In this document: positions 45,874 to 57,309 of the stretch, piece after piece
Layout: each line of letters starts with the position of its first letter
Position numbering within the stretch: position 1 is the first letter of the stretch
Assembly (NCBI GenBank): GCA_032622095.1
Contig: CP136069.1
Coordinates: 169,252,394 to 169,316,393 of the forward strand
DNA from: Siphonodentalium dalli
Taxonomy: Eukaryota; Mollusca; Scaphopoda; Gadilida; Siphonodentaliidae
Direction: 5' to 3'
DNA length: 64,000 nt
Made by a program: the position numbers and the translations under genes
Notes under the pieces: model-generated
What the model was told of the DNA's origin: nothing
The model's input: the letters and a program-made list of their open reading frames with translations, nothing else
Database searches by the model: none

Positions 45874-46396
45874 TTAAAGGCACGGGCGGCGTTCGTTGCA
45901 GAACTATTCATATTTGTTCAAATCGCCATCACCAGAAGGAATATTAAAATATATACAGTTTTGTTCATATGCCAAACATAATCAGCGCATATTATAGTGT
46001 CGTGAAGACGTACGATGGTGTACGTAAACAAGAGCTTGCTCGTGTTACAGAAGTTGTGCGTCTGCTTACATAACACAGCGCAATTATATTGGTTAATCAC
46101 ACACAAATGATATAAAAGCTCTTTATTATTTCCGTATCAGGAAAACAGTAACGGATAACGCTCTTTGTGTTTACCATATCCGGATCTAAACAAACGCCAG
46201 GTAACGTAACGTTTTTTGCTTTTGTTTACATAACAAAGGAAAAAAAATGACAATAACATACTGTTTATGCCATATTTATGATTGGTATAAGAACAAGGTC
46301 TGTCTATATTTTACTATTTTTTCTGTTTATGGCGGTTTTTGACGGAGGTGAATATTTTAACAGCATACCCACCGCCAACGCCGCCCGTATCTTTAA
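45874..46396 (-). mobile_element. TTAAAG-ended TIR repeat, copy 3 (inverted)
   Basis: Begins TTAAAGGCACGGGCGGCG and ends CCGCCCGTATCTTTAA, in opposite orientation to copy 2. Copies 2 and 3 together form a 2.1-kb inverted pair with a spacer holding the diverged MITE. Confidence 0.7.
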
Positions 46397-46940
46397 TCGG
46401 TAATTCGACTATAACAGTAATGTTAACATAACAATGGTTTTGAAATGCGAAATATAATTATTTGAGTTAGTAAGGCCCACTTAATTTTCGAATGCCCAGA
46501 TCACATTATATACTTCATATTCAATACCACTTTGAAGAGGAAATATAAAATATTCTACCGGAATACGGAATAGCTGTGGCCTCGATGTGTGCACTAAAAT
46601 TTACATAAATATTTCCCCATTATTTACCCCAGAATGCATCATAATTCACAACTAAGACATAGAGTTATTCCCCTTTCATTGAGAATAATAGACTGGCATA
46701 GAGACCAGATCGAAATTAAGTACAGAACACACGTCGGAACATTGACAAAAACATGATCACAGTTTATTCAACCGGAAAAGTTGATAAATACAATATTTTT
46801 GAGCTTCCTCTTTCAAATGGTATATAATATGGAATATGTTGTATATAATGTGATTTGGGGATTCGAAAATTAAGTTGGCCGTTAATAATGAAAATAAGAG
46901 GAAATTCAATCTATTCTTCCTTGCACTTGTTGGTGACAGT
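46397..46940. other. AT-rich stretch, nothing recognised
   Basis: A short inverted pair (ACTTAATTTTCGAAT near 46480 and ATTCGAAAATTAAGT near 46861) brackets 400 bp of unremarkable sequence and may mark a worn TIR element. Confidence 0.4.
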
Positions 46941-47194
46941 CAAGCCTTGAAATAGTGAGCCTGTCATTTGCAGAATGAGGTCACCAGAGGGTGAATTTAG
47001 TGATGCTATCCCGCACAGCGGGCTAGCATAAACAAATTCACCCTCTGGGGACCTCATTCTGCTTAGGCCTTAGCAGAATGAGGTTATCAGAGGGTGAATT
47101 TGGTGATGATAGCCCGCTGTGCGGGATAGTATCACTAAATTCACCCTCTGGGAACCTCATTCTGCAAATGACAGGCTCACTATTTCAAGGCTTG
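46941..47194. repeat. Compound palindrome: four copies of one unit, nested
   Basis: The unit GCAGAATGAGGT...CCAGAGGGTGAATTT...TATCCCGC occurs as +,-,+,- in 254 bp. Each half is a palindrome of two units (the first around GCACAGCGGGC, the second around GCCCGCTGTGC), and the two halves are again inverted about TTAGGCCTTA near 47071. The outer ends are CAAGCCTTGAAATAGTGAGC and the mirrored GCTCACTATTTCAAGGCTTG. A single unit lies at 44163. Confidence 0.85.
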
Positions 47195-47260
47195 ATGATA
47201 GTTATTTAACATAATGGTATGTTATTTCGCATGAACCCACATCGAGTTTCTTTAAATGAG

Positions 47261-47336
47261 TCCAGGTTGTGGCGAAAAGGCATATTGGACGAGACGATTA
47301 GCGTCGAGTCCAATATGACTTCACCACAACCTGGAC
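47261..47336. repeat. Hairpin, arms about 30 bp
   Basis: GTCCAGGTTGTGGCGAAAAG and CATATTGGAC are mirrored by GTCCAATATG and CTTCACCACAACCTGGAC around CGAGACGATTAGCGTC. Confidence 0.75.
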
Positions 47337-47532
47337 GAGTACAAGAAATCACACACTGTACACAACATTGTATAATGACATTTTTAATATCCATCTGTAT
47401 GTTTATCTAAATGACGTCACCGGGAGTCCCGATCATTTTTATAAAAGTCATATTCGAGTCCAATATGATTTTCGGGATCCAATATGACGTTTCCCCGGAT
47501 TATCATGTGACGGCTTTTGCCCAATCAGAAAT

Positions 47533-48963
47533 GGTGTCAGACCGATTTTCCGAAGACCTATTACTACGAAGGCCCATAACTCCGAAGACCCGATTCTCCG
47601 ACGGCCCACAACTCCGAAGACCCGATTCTCCGACGGCCCATAACTCCGAAGATTCGATTCTCCGAAAGCCCATAACTCCGAAGGGCCGATTTTCCGAAGA
47701 CCTATAACTCCGAAGACCTATAACTCCGAAGGGCCGATTCTCCGAAGATCTATAACTCCGAAGGCCCGATTCTCCGACGGCCCATAACTCCGAAGGTCCG
47801 ATTCTCCGAATGTCCGATTCTCCGAAGATTTTGTTTTATCGGGGTATTATCGTTTACTAAATAGTGTATAGTCTAGTGGCGAAGCCAAGGGGTCCCAAAA
47901 TTCATACTGCCCCTATTAAACCTCTACTTGCTATTTCAGACAATATGGGCCCCTACCAAAACATGTCCAATGTCATGTAAACGCCCGGAAATCGTTCATG
48001 GGGCATCAAAATATTCAAAATTTCCCCCCCCTAAATGGGAATCCTGGGCCGCCACTGACAATACACCATATACTATAACGTTACGTTGGCCCATGAGATG
48101 CCAGAGTAAAATGTACAGGGGTGAACGGGGAAGAACTTGTCCTTTTTCATATATAAAATAAACTTGATTGCATCAAATCAAACCAATGCAGTCGGATGTG
48201 CACAGTTTAATCATATTAATTGTATTAAGACATACATCGTGGCAAAATAATTGTATTTCTTACATAAATTTAAGCATTCTGTCAGCATCCCGAGATCAAA
48301 CAGAACGCATTTCTTTGAAGTATTTTCAGTCGCCAGAAAAAGGACGAGTTCTGCCCCTTTGCCCCCGTTCGCCCCTGTGCATGTTGGGCTACTCTGACAT
48401 TCTTACAGCATTTCGTTGTAATATACCCGGTGCACACCAGTGGCGGAGCCAGTGTTCCCATTTAGGGGTGCACATTAATATATATCATGCATATGATATG
48501 CCGAAAGCATATCACGAAGGCCTGAATTGGGGGGCGCATGCATGTGAGGGGTCGCCCCCAATCGTTGGTCCGGGGGCTCCCCTGGGCAGGAACACTGTGA
48601 ATATTTGAATGCCTAGGAGGGATTTCCGGACGTTTACATGACATTTGACATGTTTGTGGGGGCGGTCTTCCCTAGGGCCCCATTGACCCCGCCACTGGAC
48701 TATACACTATCTAATAAGCGACAAAACATGATCTTCGGAGAATCGGACCTTCGGAGAATCGGCCCTTCGGAGTTATAGATCTTCGGAGTTATGGGCGTTC
48801 GGAGTTATAGGCCTTCGGAGTTATGGGATTTCGGAGTTATGGGTCTTCGGAGTTATGGGATTTCGGAGAATCGGGACTTCGGAGTTATGGGCTTTCGGAG
48901 AATCGGGGCGTCGGAGAATCGGACCTTCGGAGTTATGGGTCTTCGGAAAAACGCTACGTTACC
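47533..48963 (-). mobile_element. Foldback DNA element, copy B (1431 bp), 8-bp TSD TCAGAAAT
   Basis: Inverted relative to copy A. It begins GGTGTCAGACCG and ends CGCTACGTTACC, with TCAGAAAT on both sides (47525-47532 and 48964-48971). Both arms are the same TCCGAAG/CTTCGGA minisatellites. The interior matches copy A closely but has about 200 bp extra at its centre (about 48141-48342, between mirrored CCTTTTTC and GAAAAAGG), which copy A lacks. Internal frames of 77-146 codons are not conserved between the copies. Confidence 0.88.
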
Positions 48964-48971
48964 TCAGAAAT

Positions 48972-49649
48972 AGTGTTGGTTAAGGGTTGGATACTAATAT
49001 AGCCGAAGACCTAACAGTCGCCTGGAGAACAGACCAAATTTATGCATGGATTATTGGTCTCTACAGTGTACATGTACCGTAGCATTATATTCACACTTTT
49101 TCGATTCGAGTGTATACTTTTGGAATGCGTCGACATTCAGTGTATTATGTTGAATTGTAATCTAACGTATCTATATAACATTGATCGAGAGGAAATTTCA
49201 CTATATGGAAGACTATGATCACAATCATCATCAGTCTGGGCGTTAGCTCATTATTAAAGGCCCACCTCTACCCCATTACATACAATCACATTTATTCGAC
49301 TGATATAGTGCTTCTAATGTACAATAGAGTCAACCCGAAGACTGAACATAATTATAAATATACGGGTCCAACATCAGTCAGGATATCAATGTTCTTGTTG
49401 CTCTGTTCGATCAAATATGCGATGCACCTTTTATTCCAAGCAGGCACAAGTTGTGTGACACGTGCTGCGAAAGCTATAACGGCGAACTGTTCAGGTTTAA
49501 ATCAAACAGAATCCTTACACAGTTACGCAGTAGGTTTTTAGGACGAGTCAACACTTCACGTCTTGTAATCTCCAAGAATCTGTTGGTTATACAATTAAAG
49601 ATCTTCATCCAATTTTCAGTTTATCGGGTAAATAAGACGTGGTAATTGT
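48972..49649. other. Stretch without a recognised gene
   Basis: Overlapping plus frames at 49215-49645 (108 and 64 codons) show no recognised motif. No repeats noted. Confidence 0.4.
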
Positions 49650-49653
49650 TTAA

Positions 49654-49860
49654 CCCTTCCAGTGCCTAGTCCGATTTTTGTATGAACCCATATTTTCTTG
49701 ATCATTTTTCAAATTTATTGATTATAATAATGTGATACATTGATGGAAAGAGCTCTTAGAGCTCTTTCCATCAATGTATCACATTATTATAATCAATAAA
49801 TTTGAAAACTGATCAAGGGAATATGGGTTGATACAAAACTCGGACTTGGCACTGAAAGGG
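49654..49860. mobile_element. Palindromic TTAA MITE, 207 bp
   Basis: TTAA (49650-49653) then CCCTTCCAGTGCCTAGTCCG; GGACTTGGCACTGAAAGGG then TTAA (49861-49864). The arms are almost perfect inverted repeats over their whole length, meeting at GAGCTCTTAGAGCTC near 49754. CCCTT ends with TTAA flanks suggest a piggyBac-type origin. No coding sequence. Confidence 0.8.
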
Positions 49861-49864
49861 TTAA

Positions 49865-50227
49865 CCCTTCCATGACTAGAGCTTCTCGAAATTTTGCAAA
49901 AACCCTATATGCCAATGTATTCTCTTATATATTCGACTATCACATATATATAGGAAGCCTTGAATATATAATAGAATACGTTGACCTAACAATATTTACA
50001 TTGACCTGGTAAGTCAGGCATTCTCGTATATATGCGAGTCTCCATATGGGAAACTCGCATATATATGAGAATGCACTGGCCTAGAATCTTTAATGCTACA
50101 CCAGTTCTGGTTAAAACACAGGAGTACTCAACAGCTAGCACGCTGTAGTGAGTAATGCGTATCGTTTCGAGTCGGGTTTACCTAGAACTGCATGATGCTG
50201 TATCAGCTAGCTCCCGTCATGAAAGGG
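49865..50227. mobile_element. piggyBac-like MITE, 363 bp, shares a TTAA with its neighbour
   Basis: Starts CCCTTCCATGACTAGAGCT right after the TTAA at 49861-49864 and ends GTCATGAAAGGG (50216-50227), followed by ATAA, a one-base change from TTAA. It has the CCAATG-TATTCTCTTATATA hairpin module. An extra 90-100 bp near 50105-50195, bounded by GTTCTGGTTAA and TTACCTAGAAC, looks like a secondary insertion. Confidence 0.7.
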
Positions 50228-51060
50228 ATAAGAAATGAATTTACATTGAGTGTGTTTTATTGAAGCGTTGTGGGCGATTATTTATAATTTATTTTCCAAA
50301 TTATCAACACCTATGTGGCCTTTCATACCTCATGTTCGATCTGAATCGGAAAATGGTAGCAAGTTATAGGACGAAAAAACGTTCAAAATTTGAAAGTATT
50401 CGATAAATGTTATATAGATGCGATCGGGCGTATAGCGAGGGAGATCACCCCATCTTGTAGTTTAATTTCATACAAGGATGTACATGGATTCCCTTTGTTT
50501 TGACTTTCTGTCGATATTTCTGTCGAATTGTTATCCGTGATATAAAATAGTAATAACGACTCGTAAAAATCCGGTTTCCGGTAAGTCCTGCTGCGCGTGT
50601 AAAACTTTTCCCCGCGGGATCCCATTAAAAGTCCATTAACACAGATAGCACGAGACGGCTTTCGGTCAGGCACCTATTAAATACGGGGGTAGATGTGTAT
50701 CCGACACGAAACTAGTTCCGGTATATAAGTTGGTATAAAAAAAGACTATATTACGACTACGGCCATGACGAGGCACTTCTTGATCCTCCTCAATGCTTAC
50801 TAAGGGTCTCACCCACATGTCTAAACATAATCGGTAACACTAGCTGGTACATGTGCTCTGTCGGTAAGATGATTCATTCGATCGTCAAACGGAGTTGCCT
50901 GTGTCGAAATTCGTTAAGGGGAACGGCGGAGACGGTAACCATTTCTAAATTAAATAGAATAGGTTAACGAAGAAACAAACGGCGCCTTCGTGGTTTCTGC
51001 TCGACCTTTTGCAAACGCGTGACGTCGCTAATATTCACTGCTGTCAATATATAACAACTA
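50228..51060. other. Stretch without a recognised gene
   Basis: An 87-codon minus frame (50673-50410) reads like ordinary protein (PDRKPSRAICVNGLLMGSRG) but has no family pattern I recognise. Confidence 0.4.
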
Positions 51061-51925
51061 GAAGGTGACCCGACTTCGTCCGGGCTATTAAAAAAACAAA
51101 TTTCAAGTCGATTGCTCCACCCGTTTCCTAGATCTGGTCTGCGCATGCGCGAAGTTGGTGTCGCACGTGCTCGGCGACCCGATAAAATTCGTATCCGGGG
51201 CAAGATACATTCACATACCAAATTTAAAGTCAATATCTCAACCCGTTTCCGAGATCTCGTCTGCGCATGCGCGAAGCTGGCGTCGCACGTGCTCGGCGAC
51301 CCGATAAAATTCGTATCCGGGGCAAGATACATTCACATACCAAATTTCAAGTCGATAGCTACACCCGTTTTCGAGATATATAGCCCAATGTCATTTGCGG
51401 ATACCTCGGCCGGTGATGAGTTAACGCGACACAGTCAAATGCATCGGCAGGGTGAGAGTTAACGTAATCTAACTTTATGACCTCTGACGACGTCATAGAA
51501 ATTACGCATTGATTTTATCCCGATAAAAGCATCGTACCACTTGTACCTAATAATTGAGGCAGATAACTAAAACGGATACATACATATTATATATCGTTGG
51601 AAAGATGAAGCCACACAGATTCTAACCGTGCAAATTATATGACTGGCAATTTATTATTCGCGCTATATCGAATCGATTTGTGAGCACCGAACTGAAATAT
51701 ATTAGCGCAAAAACGGCGTAAAAACAGATTTGACCTCGGCACGTGAAAAGTTGACCTCGCACGGACAAATAAATATGCCTATGTTCGTCTCCGGCCGAAA
51801 ACACATCCAAATACCAAATTTCATCGAAATTGGCTTAGTCGTTTTCGAGTCCATCGATTTCAAACACACACACACACACACACACAAACAAACACACACA
51901 CAGATCTTTCAAAATATATAATAGA
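51061..51925 (+). repeat. CTAG...(CA)n-type repeat with 122-bp tandem units
   Basis: It starts AACTAGAAGGTGACCCGACT near 51057 and ends (CA)n (51866-51902) then CAAAATATATAATAGAT, the same ends as the arrays at 5.0-5.9 and 16.8-19.3 kb. Inside, a 122-bp unit with CTGCGCATGCGCGAAG and GTCGCACGTGCTCGGCGACC is present twice (positions 51139 and 51261), followed by a partial third. The phrase CCAAATTTCAAGTCGATAGC precedes CCGTTTTCGAGAT. Confidence 0.65.
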
Positions 51926-52431
51926 TATGTTGAATATATGTTGCAATTCTAGTTCAGACACCATGAAAACTCTGTACATATATAAAACAAAGCTGTGTAC
52001 ATATAAAAATGCACACAACCTGGAGTACACATAGACCAAGGAAGTTCATATACGCGTGCCATACCGCTATATATCTGCGATCTCAAAATGAAGAAATGTT
52101 ATGACTTGAACATATTCCATAAGAGTTGTAATGACACTTCTGTTGACAACACTATCTAGAAGTACAGACCCCACGATGAAGTTGTGTCTGCCAGTTGCAT
52201 TTTGGGGAATTGTGCTAAAAAATTCGAATTCTCCAGGCTGGTATTCTTGTCTGTCTGTATGGATGAGAACTAATAGCAAGTGTATTTAGATATACATATT
52301 TAGGACTGGATCAAACTTCAATATTGACGAATAGAACTCCTACACTTTGTTTATTTGGAGTCAACATTAATATTGATTGTACCTGTATAACTTGTTTTGG
52401 CTGAAGAAGCCAACATGGCCGAATATTTCCA
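51926..52431. other. Stretch without a recognised gene
   Basis: A 70-codon minus frame (52279-52067) reads QPGEFEFFSTIPQNATGRHN and LLDSVVNRSVITTLMEY, with ordinary protein-like composition but no identified family. It could be an isolated exon. Confidence 0.35.
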
Positions 52432-52435
52432 ATAA

Positions 52436-52827
52436 CCCTTTACCCAACAAACCGGCCAAAACCGGCCAAATAAAGCTTCAACAGCCTAAATTATCTTGGG
52501 TCTGTCTCAATAAAACCATACAAATATGGATATCATTGGAACCGGCTCCTTGACCACATTGTGATAGTTACAGTTATACCCTGTGCCAATGCATTCTCTT
52601 ATATATGCGAGTCGACCATAGGTCGCCTCGCATATATAAGAGAAGGCATTGGCCTAAAAAAAATCTTTTTTTAACACTTTTTACCATTTTATCTTACATT
52701 CTTTAACAATTTTATAATTTTTAATGTGTTAAGCCAATGCATTCTCTTATATATGCGAGGCGACCTATGGTCGACTCGCATATATAAGAGAATGCATTGG
52801 CACAGGGCCCTTCTGTTGGCTAAAGGG
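52436..52827. mobile_element. TTAA-type MITE containing a double palindrome
   Basis: The left end CCCTTTACCCAACA (preceded by ATAA) is mirrored by TGTTGGCTAAAGGG followed by TTAA (52828-52831). Inside, 52579-52807 is a palindrome whose arms begin CCCTGTGCCAATGCATTCTC and each contain a smaller palindrome (TATATGCGAGTCGACCATAG and its mirror). Confidence 0.7.
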
Positions 52828-53069
52828 TTAAGGGTGCTATATTGTTATTTGTTGGATCGTACACTTTAGTTTCGTTTTTCTATGTAGATCGTCGCGACCA
52901 ATGGCGGCAAGCCTCGTCAAAACAACATACAATCGGCATTGCAAACAAGAGGAAGATGATGGTTTTCACTTCGGTGTGCATGGTTCCGAGTAACTTCGTG
53001 GACAGCTCGTCTCGATCGTTCCTCTGTCGTGTCTTCGAAACGGCGAACAAGTTGCCTATCAGTCATCGA

Positions 53070-53423
53070 TTAAAGGGGTACTGTACACTAAATGCGGCAA
53101 TTTATGGGACCACCTACTTTTATACTTAACATAATATATGCAACAAATGAATGAATTTGAGCCATGGATTAGTGCAAACTACACTTGTGTGCTCTCTGAA
53201 TGATGCAAACAACATGGTAATTATAATGAAAATGAATTTATGACTGGAGTCATAAATTCATCTTCATTATAATTATCATATTATTTGCATCGTCCATAGA
53301 GCAAACAAGTGAATTACGCACAAATCCGTCGCCAAAATTCATTTATTATTCGCATATATTCTGTTGAGTATAAAATAAGATGGTCCCATCAATGGCCGTA
53401 TTGAGTGTACAGTACCCCTTTAA
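53070..53423. mobile_element. Palindromic MITE, AGGGGTACTGTACACT ends, copy 1
   Basis: TTAAAGGGGTACTGTACACT at the left is mirrored by AGTGTACAGTACCCCTTTAA at the right, 354 bp in total. The arms share TTTATACTTAAC/GTTGAGTATAAAA phrases, and a central hairpin lies around GACTGGAGTC (53241). TTAA at both ends could be a target duplication. Confidence 0.75.
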
Positions 53424-53578
53424 CGAATTAATCGCCCCCGTGATGGTGTGCCATCAGAATGACAATGAAACGACCAATGAGATTTAGAAATCACTGCATA
53501 TATATGCGCAAACGGGCACAACATGCACTTTTTGGCATGGTCGGATGACCCCAATATTGTTTCACTTTAAGGAACAAA

Positions 53579-53855
53579 ATGCACTGCAATTTTATTCGAA
53601 AGATAAAATGTTATCTGATAATCCCATGGAAATTAACAAGTGTGCATAAATTACATTTACCTATGATCATATTATTATTCCTCATTGAACTATCACATGC
53701 CCCCTTTAACATCGTCCTCTCTATTTTTACCACAGCACCTATGGCAATATATACATTCATGTGTCTAACATTTCTTTGCACAATATAGCTCAATAATTAT
53801 ATGTAAAATAGTTCATGGGTGACCTGATGCATGCATCTTAGTTTTCTTGTTCATA
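53579..53855 (-). repeat. Third copy of the inverted-duplication arm repeat
   Basis: AATTAACAAGTGTGCATAAA, CATTTACCTATGATC and AACATTTCTTTGCACAATAT match 16255-16415 in order, then the sequence joins directly to GGTGACCTGATGCATGCATC (about 53819), the counterpart of 19325-19345. The array repeats and the hairpin insertion are absent here. Confidence 0.65.
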
Positions 53856-55907
53856 CTGTGATTTGAACTCCTAACATCGCATAACACACACAGTGTGTAG
53901 TCAATATAATCTCCTAACATCGCATAATACACAAAGTGTGTATTCAAGATAATCGGAATCTAGTCAAAGTCATCATCAATCAAAGCAATGTTGGAAATCT
54001 CGATCTACATGAACAATTGGTGCCCAAATAAAAATCCATGTCAATATAATGCAACTTGTTGGTGTGACAATGCCGGTCATTGTTGGTATGTACAAGTAGT
54101 TATCCATTGACATTGATTTTCTGTATTGTGGGGGGGGGGGTATTAGCAATACGAGGGGTGTACATTATGTGTCCACTATGCGTGTCGACATGAAGCTATT
54201 TACCAGTTAAGGCCACCATTGACATCACGACACCGACCTACACCGTTTGCCGTTTATGTATGTCACCCCACCACTAATTGTGTATAGCTAGTACCTCAAG
54301 TGGCAATTAAACCATGAGCAAAATCCTTCTTTGTTGAATCAGGCCATAACCACATTTTTAATGATGTCCACATGTGCCATGCTTGTACGCTACCGGACCC
54401 ACGTGCAAAACGGCACCGAGCCAGCCCACAACCGGTACGGGCATGTCCTGGCGGAGTACCGGCATGTTTACTGGATGTTGACATGGTCTGGGAGTTCTCG
54501 AAGGTATTATATTTTTAAACAAAGAAAATAAAATCAAAAGTCTCTATCTCTTCCTGTCCCCACTATATACAACAACAACAACAACAACATTTCTAAGAAA
54601 CTCGTTCTGAAGGCACATTAATACTGCTTTTCCCAACCATATGGTGTTATAACTCTTTCTCATAAATATGTTTTAAAAGAAAAAATTTCAATCAGAATGT
54701 ATTAATGTTCTAAAAATAGCCACATAATCTGTCCCGCTTCATAGAAAATAATTAATATAAAAGTTAATATCCAAGTGAGAGAAGCTCCAGTTAACTGGCT
54801 TCCGAGACTTATAATTATTGTTTTACCCCCCCGAATACATACAACAAGTTCAGTAAAGAGATACATCATCTTTTTATATAGAAAACTAAGTAATTTGAGT
54901 CGAAGATGTATTCTGTAAACGTTCAGGTTAATATAGATTGTCTTAAAATCAAAGTTAATAATTTGATAAATGTTTTATTTATGGCTGTAAAATATTATGT
55001 TGATACGGGGCGTAAACTAACTATACAATCACTTATATGAGTATATGGGACTAGTATGCATATAATATAATATTGATTTGATCCATTTGCTTGAAAACTG
55101 TCCAAAAATTACTCGACAAGACAATTGGTATATTCGCATTCTGGTTAATCTGCCATCCGTAACATTACTTCGTACTCAACAGACTTTCAAATAATGGAAA
55201 TCTGGTTACCTTATTCTACGACTCAGAGACTATAGAAACCAACAACAACATTTGAGTACAGTATCCCTTTAAAGCGTAGCATTCCTGCTGTTTTTTTAAT
55301 TTTTCGGTGTCTATAGTCGTGTGGGGGTGTTGACAAGCCGCTTTAAATTTGACAAGCCTGAATGGGGTTCCCGGAAGCCTTCCAACGGATAGTACTCTGT
55401 ACCGCAGTCGTTCAGGGCTTGTGTTATAATTTAATCGGAAGTTTCTGCCGAACACGACACAATTCACTTTGACCATTTTGGCTTCCCTTTGGTCTGATTA
55501 GTTTTTAGCGAGCGCTGAATTTGTATGTATGTCGCTCACCAGGCGGCATTCCCACAATGCAATCCCAGTTAAGTTCACGTATCAAGCAAGACCTCTTCGA
55601 AATTAACTCTGAACCTTTGATACGACAGTCTGGTATGACACCCTATATCCGAATGCTAGCATCAGTGTTCATTGTCCATTGTAGGGCCAGATTTATCCAA
55701 ATAATTGGAATATTAACGCGAATTTCTCAATGTATTTGTCAATACCAACCTGTTGATATGTAATCGGAAATTAATTTGTTTCCCCGAATGCCTCTATTGC
55801 CGAAAGCTATGTCCCATGGAACGAGAGTTATTATGTCAATTATCCGCCTAATAGTTATTATCTCGTTAGAAATTTAGTTAACGGATAATTTCCGCCTTAA
55901 ACGTCAA
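53856..55907. other. Stretch without a recognised gene
   Basis: Direct repeat CTCCTAACATCGCATAA-ACACA at 53868 and 53910; a G run at 54130; (CAA)n at 54571-54587. The 86-codon minus frame 55476-55216 (MVKVNCVVFGRNFRLNYNTS) vaguely resembles a THAP N-terminus but lacks the second cysteine. A single AGTACAGTATCCCTTTAA near 55256 resembles one end of the palindromic MITE at 53070. Confidence 0.4.
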
Positions 55908-56096
55908 CCCTTCCATGGCTGGAGCTTCCTGATTTTTTACGAAAACCCTGTGTCAATGCATTCTCTTATTTATGCGAGTCTCCAATAGGGAGCCTAGCAT
56001 ATATAAGAGAAGGCATTGGCCTAACAATATTTACATTGACCTTGTAAGCCATGCATGCATCGCATTCTCTTAAATATGCAAAACTCTTGTTGGAAT
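55908..56096. mobile_element. TTAA-type MITE, right end truncated by the next copy
   Basis: CCCTTCCATGGCTGGAGCT (preceded by TCAA) leads into the CCCTGTGTCAATGCATTCTC module and ACCTTGTAAGCCATG. The right terminus is missing. Confidence 0.6.
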
Positions 56097-56100
56097 TTTA

Positions 56101-56271
56101 CCCTTCCATGACTTGAGCTTCCTGAAATTTCGCGAAAACCCTGTGTCAATGAATTCTTATTATATATGCGAGTTTCCCACAATGGCCAAACAATATTTAC
56201 ATTGACCTTGTAAGCAAGCCAGTGCATTGTATCTTTAATGCTGCACCAGCGCAGCTCCCGTCACGATGGGG
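56101..56271. mobile_element. piggyBac-like MITE, 171 bp, adjacent to the previous copy
   Basis: CCCTTCCATGACTTGAGCT (preceded by TTTA) runs to GCGCAGCTCCCGTCACGATG then GGG and TTAA (56272-56275). It carries a shortened form of the hairpin module. Confidence 0.65.
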
Positions 56272-56332
56272 TTAAACGATAGCAAAGTATATTTTGCGAC
56301 GCGTTTATAGATAACTTTTAACAATCTTAATT

Positions 56333-57071
56333 TCCGGTCATTTATGGGACCATCTCCTTTTATACTCAGCAGACTATATGGAACAAATTAAAGAATTTTT
56401 AGCAATGGGTCACTGAATGGGTGAGTGAAAATACACTCATGTGCTCTCAGTCTCTTTAAAAAGCTGACGAAAATATTACAATATTTACGTCTCTGGATAT
56501 CTCATTCACAATAAGTTATTGAATTTATGGGATTCCCTCCATTTCATTGGAGAGTGGGGAAGCACGCGCGTGATTTCATTGGTTTAACAGATAACTTCAC
56601 ATATCAGAGGACAATGCCATGTTGACAAGTTTCCCACGCATTGTCAAACTCAACTATTGTTGGGAAACTGAATACAGGCGATATATCCATAACTCATTTT
56701 ACTCATCGCAATATAGGAGACATCATCTTCGAGTTTTTATCAGCCAACGATATTCGTGACTGATTATTCTTTGTTGTATTTATAACTATTTCTAAATACT
56801 ACGATTCTCACAAACATGTACTACGTCAGGAATGCCCTCCATATTTGGAAATGGTTTATTACGTCGTATTGTGAATGCCGCCTCGTTGTAGAAATGAAAT
56901 TTGTGGACACACTCGAGTCATAAACTCATTTTCATTATAAATACCATGTTATTTGCATCGTTCATATTTTGTACTCATACATTGCTCAAATTCATTCATG
57001 TATATATTGTCTGTTGAGTATAAAAGGAGATGGCTCCATAAATGCCGGTTTAGTGTATAGTCCCCCTTTAA
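56333..57071. mobile_element. Palindromic MITE of the AGGGGTACTG family, copy 2, expanded
   Basis: ATTTATGGGACCATCTCCTT and TTTATACTCAGCAGAC at the left are mirrored by GTCTGTTGAGTATAAAAGGA and GATGGCTCCATAAATGCCGG at the right. The right end AGTGTATAGTCCCCCTTTAA resembles copy 1; the left end is shortened. About 400 bp of unrelated sequence (56500-56880) lies in the middle. Confidence 0.6.
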
Positions 57072-57309
57072 TATAGAAGTTTATTTTCGTAAAATCAACG
57101 TTTAAACGATTTGATTTGACGGAATCAATAAAAGACACACCATTTCGATGCAACATTGTAATAATGTATACCAAATCACCAATTAAGGGTGTGTGGGCGT
57201 TCCCATAAACAAAAAGTCATCCCAAACGTTTCACCCATAACGACTGTTATAAAGTTATCTGTTTGAAACCATTTTTTGGCGGGTAAAATTATTTGTACTA
57301 AAATATTCA

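Noticed and set aside
52067-52279. 70-codon minus frame with protein-like composition
   Set aside because: No family pattern, no confident splice sites, and no neighbouring exon; kept only as a note.
55216-55476. Possible THAP-domain start (MVKVNCVVFGRNF) on the minus strand
   Set aside because: The second cysteine of the C2CH signature is absent, and the tryptophan and AVPTIF-type motifs are missing.
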